A stretch of 52,983 nt of DNA. Origin: a candidate division WOR-1 bacterium RIFOXYB2_FULL_42_35 (lineage in GTDB: Bacteria > Margulisbacteria > WOR-1 > O2-12-FULL-45-9). Shown here piece after piece: positions 49,719-52,983 of the stretch. The position numbers and the translations under genes were made by a program. Under the pieces are notes generated by a model. It searched no databases. It saw nothing but the letters and a program-made list of their open reading frames with translations, and was not told the origin of the DNA. The stretch spans positions 1 to 52,983 of the forward strand of contig MEUC01000018.1 of NCBI GenBank assembly GCA_001771545.1. Direction: 5' to 3'. Numbering within the stretch: position 1 is the first letter of the stretch; each line of letters starts with the position of its first letter.

Positions 49719-50927
49719 ATGAAAGTACAGTTCCAAGGCAAAGAAGTAAACATTAAAAAGATCGGGATTCTAACCGGTGGTGGTGATTGTGCCGGACACA
49801 ACGCAGTAATCTACGGATTGCTACGAAGAATTAACCAAGCAAATCACACCCTGCCTAAAGAAGAGCAAATGGAACTGTGGGGTTTACTTGAGGGCTGGAA
49901 ATCTCTCACCAGGAACCCAGAAACAGAAAAAGACAAAATAATGGTTAAGCTGACTACCACTGATTTAAAAGACTCCTATAAAGTGTCTGGGACAATTATT
50001 CAATCATCACGAACCAATCTCTTTTCCAAAGCCAATCTTGAGGCCAAAGCCCCGGAAAAAGCCATGGAAAACGTTAAAAAGCTTGGCCTTGATTGTTTGG
50101 TAGTTCTTGGCGGCGATGATACCTTAGGCGCTGCAGGTAAATTGGGCAAACAGTTTACCTTCCCTATGTTTGGTGCCCCCAAAACCATGGATAACGATGT
50201 TTTTGGCACAGAGAGAACCTATGGTTTTGATTCCGCGGTTGAAGAGAGCGTTCATTTTATTGAAAATATTATGACCACTGTTCGCTCTCACAAACGTTGT
50301 TTTGTAATTGAATTAATGGGCCGACACGCCGGCTGGGTTGCCCTTTATGCCGGAATTGCCGGCGGTGCCGATTTAGTCCTCCTGCCAGAAGAAGTTGTTG
50401 ATATTCGTCAAGTGATCAAGAAAGTAGAAAAAGCCATGGCTTTTCAGGGTTATTGTACTATTGTCGTTTCTGAAGGGGCTCATCTATTTAGCAAGAGCTA
50501 TCCTCAAGATGTCAACGACAGCAACAAAAAACTATTGGACGAAGTTTTAGCTGATTCTAAATATGCGTTAGTTAAAGCACGCCATTCATTACCGAAAAAA
50601 CTAGACTCTTTTGGCAATGAACAGCTTGGCGGCATTGGTGAATATATTTTTTCTATCCTGGAAAAGCATACCAAAGGCATTGAATATCGTTTGCAAAACT
50701 GCGGCCATGCTATTCGCGGCGGCCGGGCTCATGTTAGTGATCGAATATTGGGCCTTAGATTTGGCGATGCAATCTTTGACTTTATGCTTGATGGCAAATT
50801 TGGCACTTACCCTGGCCTTGAAGCTAACCAGATTGTGCCCCGTGATTTATTAGAAGTTAAGGGCGGAGCTTTTATTCCTGAAGATAACCAACTCTTCAAA
50901 ATGAAAGATGCGGTTGATTTTTATTGA
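49719..50927 (+). CDS. pfk: 6-phosphofructokinase, probably PPi-dependent
   Basis: Phosphorylates fructose 6-phosphate. The 402-residue protein has ILTGGGDCAGHN at the start, the donor-site motif GGDDT (131-135) and PKTMDND (154-160), then ELMGRHAGWVALYAG. In this family ATP enzymes have GGDG and PGTIDND, whereas Asp and Lys at these places mark pyrophosphate-dependent enzymes; both PPi-type residues are present. The length is between short ATP-PFK and long plant-type PPi-PFK. It closes tpiA-fba-pfk. If PPi is used the step would be reversible and save ATP. Confidence 0.9.
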   Translation: MKVQFQGKEVNIKKIGILTGGGDCAGHNAVIYGLLRRINQANHTLPKEEQMELWGLLEGWKSLTRNPETEKDKIMVKLTTTDLKDSYKVSGTIIQSSRTNLFSKANLEAKAPEKAMENVKKLGLDCLVVLGGDDTLGAAGKLGKQFTFPMFGAPKTMDNDVFGTERTYGFDSAVEESVHFIENIMTTVRSHKRCFVIELMGRHAGWVALYAGIAGGADLVLLPEEVVDIRQVIKKVEKAMAFQGYCTIVVSEGAHLFSKSYPQDVNDSNKKLLDEVLADSKYALVKARHSLPKKLDSFGNEQLGGIGEYIFSILEKHTKGIEYRLQNCGHAIRGGRAHVSDRILGLRFGDAIFDFMLDGKFGTYPGLEANQIVPRDLLEVKGGAFIPEDNQLFKMKDAVDFY

Positions 50928-51343
50928 TCAGCTAATATTCCTATGAATTCCGCCAGGCGGATGATAGCAGTCCCTCGAAAGGATTTTAGCACCAATAAAT
51001 CTTTATCACCGCTAACAAGGTAGTCAGCTTTAGCCGCTACGGCACATTCCAAAAATTTATCATCAAAATGATCGCGGCACATCTCTATCTTGATCAGTGG
51101 TTTTACTTTTAGCGCATTTTCCAGCAGCAATAAACCTAGCTGGCGGATTTCCTTTTTGCTCATTTTTGTCAGCTGGCGAATTCTGGGTCTCGACAAAACT
51201 TCTAGTGTCTCTTTAAGAATTGCCTCTGAAATTACCAGTTGGAAGCTATTGTTTTTTAAAGCGGCAAAAACTGTTTTTGCAGTCTCACTTCGTTTAATAA
51301 AGAGGCTGACAATGATATTAGTATCAAGAATGATTTTTAGCAT
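50921..51343 (-). CDS. PIN-domain protein, putative toxin nuclease
   Basis: A 140-residue PIN-fold protein with the acidic residues expected for a metal-dependent RNase: LDTNIIVSLF (Asp7), ILKETLEVL (Glu), DHFDDKFLECA and VSGDKDLLVL. It resembles the PIN_3 group of toxins. Its start overlaps by 20 bases an upstream gene for a small helix-turn-helix protein, the usual toxin-antitoxin order. Its 3' end overlaps pfk by seven bases on the other strand. Confidence 0.85.
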   Translation of the reverse strand: MLKIILDTNIIVSLFIKRSETAKTVFAALKNNSFQLVISEAILKETLEVLSRPRIRQLTKMSKKEIRQLGLLLLENALKVKPLIKIEMCRDHFDDKFLECAVAAKADYLVSGDKDLLVLKSFRGTAIIRLAEFIGILADQ

Positions 51344-51620
51344 TTACTAGGCGTGTTTCAGCTACTGCCTTGTCTATTTCCCGTTCCAGTTTTTTTGCTG
51401 AAGTGTTTAATGTCCTTGTCCAGATTTTGTCCAGAAAATTATCAAGTTTTTGTTCCCAGCCTTTACCGGCCAGCCATTTCTCAATTGCTGCGGTAGTAAA
51501 ACGCCAACACCTGCCAACTCGCATGGCTGGGATTTCGCCCTTTTTCGCCAAACGATAAACTGTGATTGGCGAAAGTGATAGTAATTTGGCCACATCTATA
51601 ACAGTTAAAACTTTTTCCAT
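51324..51620 (-). CDS. Small HTH protein (excisionase/MerR-like), putative antitoxin
   Basis: A 98-residue protein with an N-terminal helix-turn-helix of the HTH_17/excisionase type (VIDVAKLLSLSPITVYRLAK, PAMRVGRCWRFTTAAIEKWL) and a charged helical tail. AGGAGG sits nine bases before the ATG. The pairing with a PIN gene suggests an antitoxin that represses its own promoter, where duplicated sequence motifs lie. Confidence 0.82.
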   Translation of the reverse strand: MEKVLTVIDVAKLLSLSPITVYRLAKKGEIPAMRVGRCWRFTTAAIEKWLAGKGWEQKLDNFLDKIWTRTLNTSAKKLEREIDKAVAETRLVNAKNHS

Positions 51621-51654
51621 CTGACATTACCTCCTGTGTGCTTTGTTATACTTT

Positions 51655-51712
51655 AGTTTACTATATTATACTTTAATTGTCAAACTAAACAAAAGAGAAC
51701 TAAACAAAAGAG
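51655..51712 (-). promoter_or_regulatory. Promoter and repeats of the HTH/PIN pair
   Basis: On the minus strand TTGACA (51683-51678), 17-bp spacer, TAAACT (51660-51655). Directly upstream are two tandem 15-bp copies of AACTAAACAAAAGAG (plus strand, 51683-51712). AAAGTATAA also occurs twice in the promoter region. These are likely binding sites for the HTH protein. Confidence 0.65.
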
Positions 51713-51720
51713 AAAGCAAG

Positions 51721-52953
51721 CTAAGCCGCAACAATAACCCTTTCTTCTTGCTGCAAACTTTGTCCCAACAGATTAATATTTCCCACAGTAGAAGGACACA
51801 GCCGCTTGCACTGCGGCGCGGTTTTCCATTTATTACTCAAAAAATATCCTTGCAAGATTTGCTCCAACGTTTGTTCAAATAAAGAGCCTAAAGCAAATTC
51901 AGGTGAAACAGTGTGGGCACAAGGATAAACCTGGGCATCTGGCCCGACTGCCGGCCAGAAAAATGGGGCCAGGCAGCGATCAAGAGTTTCTAGGCGGCGT
52001 GGATCTAGCGGGGATTTCATCGTGACCTTCAAACCTTCACCAGCATATTGAGCTTTTAGCTTTTCCACTAAAGCCAACATTTGTCCGTGAAATCCAATAT
52101 CCCTATTATTAAGATCAACTCTCAATCTTAGTTCATCTATGGGATAAGTAAACGTTTCGTAAGGAGGAATTAAACTTTGGTCTAACCTCGACATTTCTGT
52201 TTTTAACTCATTGAACCTCAATTCTTTTAATAAATCGGGCAAACAATGGTAATTAGCTGGGGTAAGGGTAAAATTACCAACTATTTCCATGGGTATAGGT
52301 AATTTATCAGAAATGCCCAATCGTGCCAGATAGGCTGCTGGATAATATTCGTCCGGCCCCTTGGCCCATCCTCTATAATAAACAAGTTTTCTAAGTGTTG
52401 CCATAACCTGGTCAAATTGACGGGATTGAAAATCAGCAAAAGAGAGATCAGGATTGTAGGCAGCATTTAAATTGATTTGTACAGAACCGATTAAAGGCAG
52501 AAAAACAATAAAATCATAATTGACTTCTTTGCGAAAGCCAAAGTCGTCCTCCCAACCATGAAAACCAAGACCATTGGTCAGCAAACTAACCTTTGGCGCC
52601 AGGCCTTTTTTTAAGAGATGAATGATCCCCTCTACAGTTGTATTGGTAGCCCAAGGGATAGTTGGCCTATCTTCTTGATAATCAGACTTAACCAGACAAT
52701 CTCCGGTAAAGCCGGCAATATGGAGATAGGGAACGTGATCCGGGGTAATTACTCTATCTAGTACGCCCGCAATATTACCGCGATTTAGTCTTTTTTCCAC
52801 CCTTTTTGCCTGGCTATCACTTTTACCAATACAGTGTGCGCAAGGACCATTGCAAGCCTTTTCCGGATGAACATCTACATGGGTTGGCCTAACCAAACCA
52901 TTTTGCAATAAGGGTCTGTTGCGAAAGTAGTAAAAAAAGAAGCTTCCTGCCAT
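51721..52953 (-). CDS. Radical SAM protein with SPASM-like C-terminal cysteines
   Basis: A 410-residue protein with the radical SAM motif KACNGPCAHC (Cys34, Cys38, Cys41) after the strand THVDVHP, the second-strand region LHIAGFTGD, and LLTNGLGFHG. The C-terminus has a cysteine set (RCLAPFF, VYPCAH, PQCKRLCPS) like the SPASM/twitch auxiliary-cluster domain of peptide- and protein-modifying enzymes. No precursor peptide gene is recognised beside it within the window. The region before its start, near the window edge, has a seven-base inverted repeat, TTAGCGG/CCGCTAA. Confidence 0.78.
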   Translation of the reverse strand: MAGSFFFYYFRNRPLLQNGLVRPTHVDVHPEKACNGPCAHCIGKSDSQAKRVEKRLNRGNIAGVLDRVITPDHVPYLHIAGFTGDCLVKSDYQEDRPTIPWATNTTVEGIIHLLKKGLAPKVSLLTNGLGFHGWEDDFGFRKEVNYDFIVFLPLIGSVQINLNAAYNPDLSFADFQSRQFDQVMATLRKLVYYRGWAKGPDEYYPAAYLARLGISDKLPIPMEIVGNFTLTPANYHCLPDLLKELRFNELKTEMSRLDQSLIPPYETFTYPIDELRLRVDLNNRDIGFHGQMLALVEKLKAQYAGEGLKVTMKSPLDPRRLETLDRCLAPFFWPAVGPDAQVYPCAHTVSPEFALGSLFEQTLEQILQGYFLSNKWKTAPQCKRLCPSTVGNINLLGQSLQQEERVIVAA

Positions 52954-52983
52954 TAGCGGTTAAATTTTCAGACGCTCCGCTAA

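Overview
The window reads as a chromosome segment of an uncultivated, low-GC, diderm (outer-membrane-bearing) bacterium. It has an MCE/Mla-type lipid transport set, two small signal-peptide beta-barrel-like proteins and a peptidoglycan synthesis cluster, with Sec genes and standard stop-codon use (TGA is a stop). Gene content and style (CheD-like orphans, PPi-type phosphofructokinase, csaB-DUF5693-tagA group, scattered intergenic hairpins) would fit candidate lineages such as WOR-1/Margulisbacteria, but that placement is inference; no rRNA is present to confirm it.

Layout. 1-2517: gap-pgk followed with no gap by tRNA-Ala(CGC). 2520-4484: a small unknown gene and gpmI on the minus strand, divergent from secG. 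4482-6640: secG, a membrane protein and two beta-barrel-like proteins, with two terminators and a 90-bp branched inverted repeat. 6693-13357: mraY-murD-ftsW-murG-murC-murB, tightly overlapping. 13384-19276: split transketolase, dCMP deaminase, a heptad-repeat protein, pheA, three YtxH-type small envelope genes and argS. 19338-26065: an orphan radical SAM protein, a second heptad-repeat protein, ilvE, acpS, nnrD and mlaEFD. 26066-26649: a gene-poor gap. 26650-28776: a secreted GH5/DUF167/polysaccharide deacetylase operon. 28873-34097: a Fic protein, then purC-ispG-purB and tagA. 34140-46162: a CheD-like protein, csaB, DUF5693, secA-prfB, hpf, comF, an AlbA_2/winged-helix protein, a second Fic protein and a second CheD-like protein. 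46304-50927: pyk divergent from tpiA-fba-pfk. 50921-52953: an HTH/PIN pair and a radical SAM/SPASM protein.

How it works together. Most of glycolysis is here in two clusters (pfk, fba, tpiA, gap, pgk, gpmI, pyk; enolase and the hexose-phosphate entry steps are not in the window), next to transketolase halves for pentose phosphate exchange. The rest is envelope building (Mur, Mla, CsaB/TagA), protein export (SecA, SecG), translation factors (ArgS, RF2, HPF) and nucleotide synthesis.

The most interesting signals are: (1) two stand-alone CheD-like proteins with a complete Thr/Ser-Cys-His triad and unrelated long N-terminal regions, both preceded by the same unusual promoter-like sequence that resembles a flagellar/chemotaxis sigma-28 site; (2) many genes whose -10 box lies only 6-11 nt before the ATG, with no Shine-Dalgarno sequence, implying widespread leaderless mRNAs; (3) two coiled-coil genes built on 21-bp (heptad) minisatellites; (4) several non-coding inverted-repeat elements, one folding as a three-way junction.
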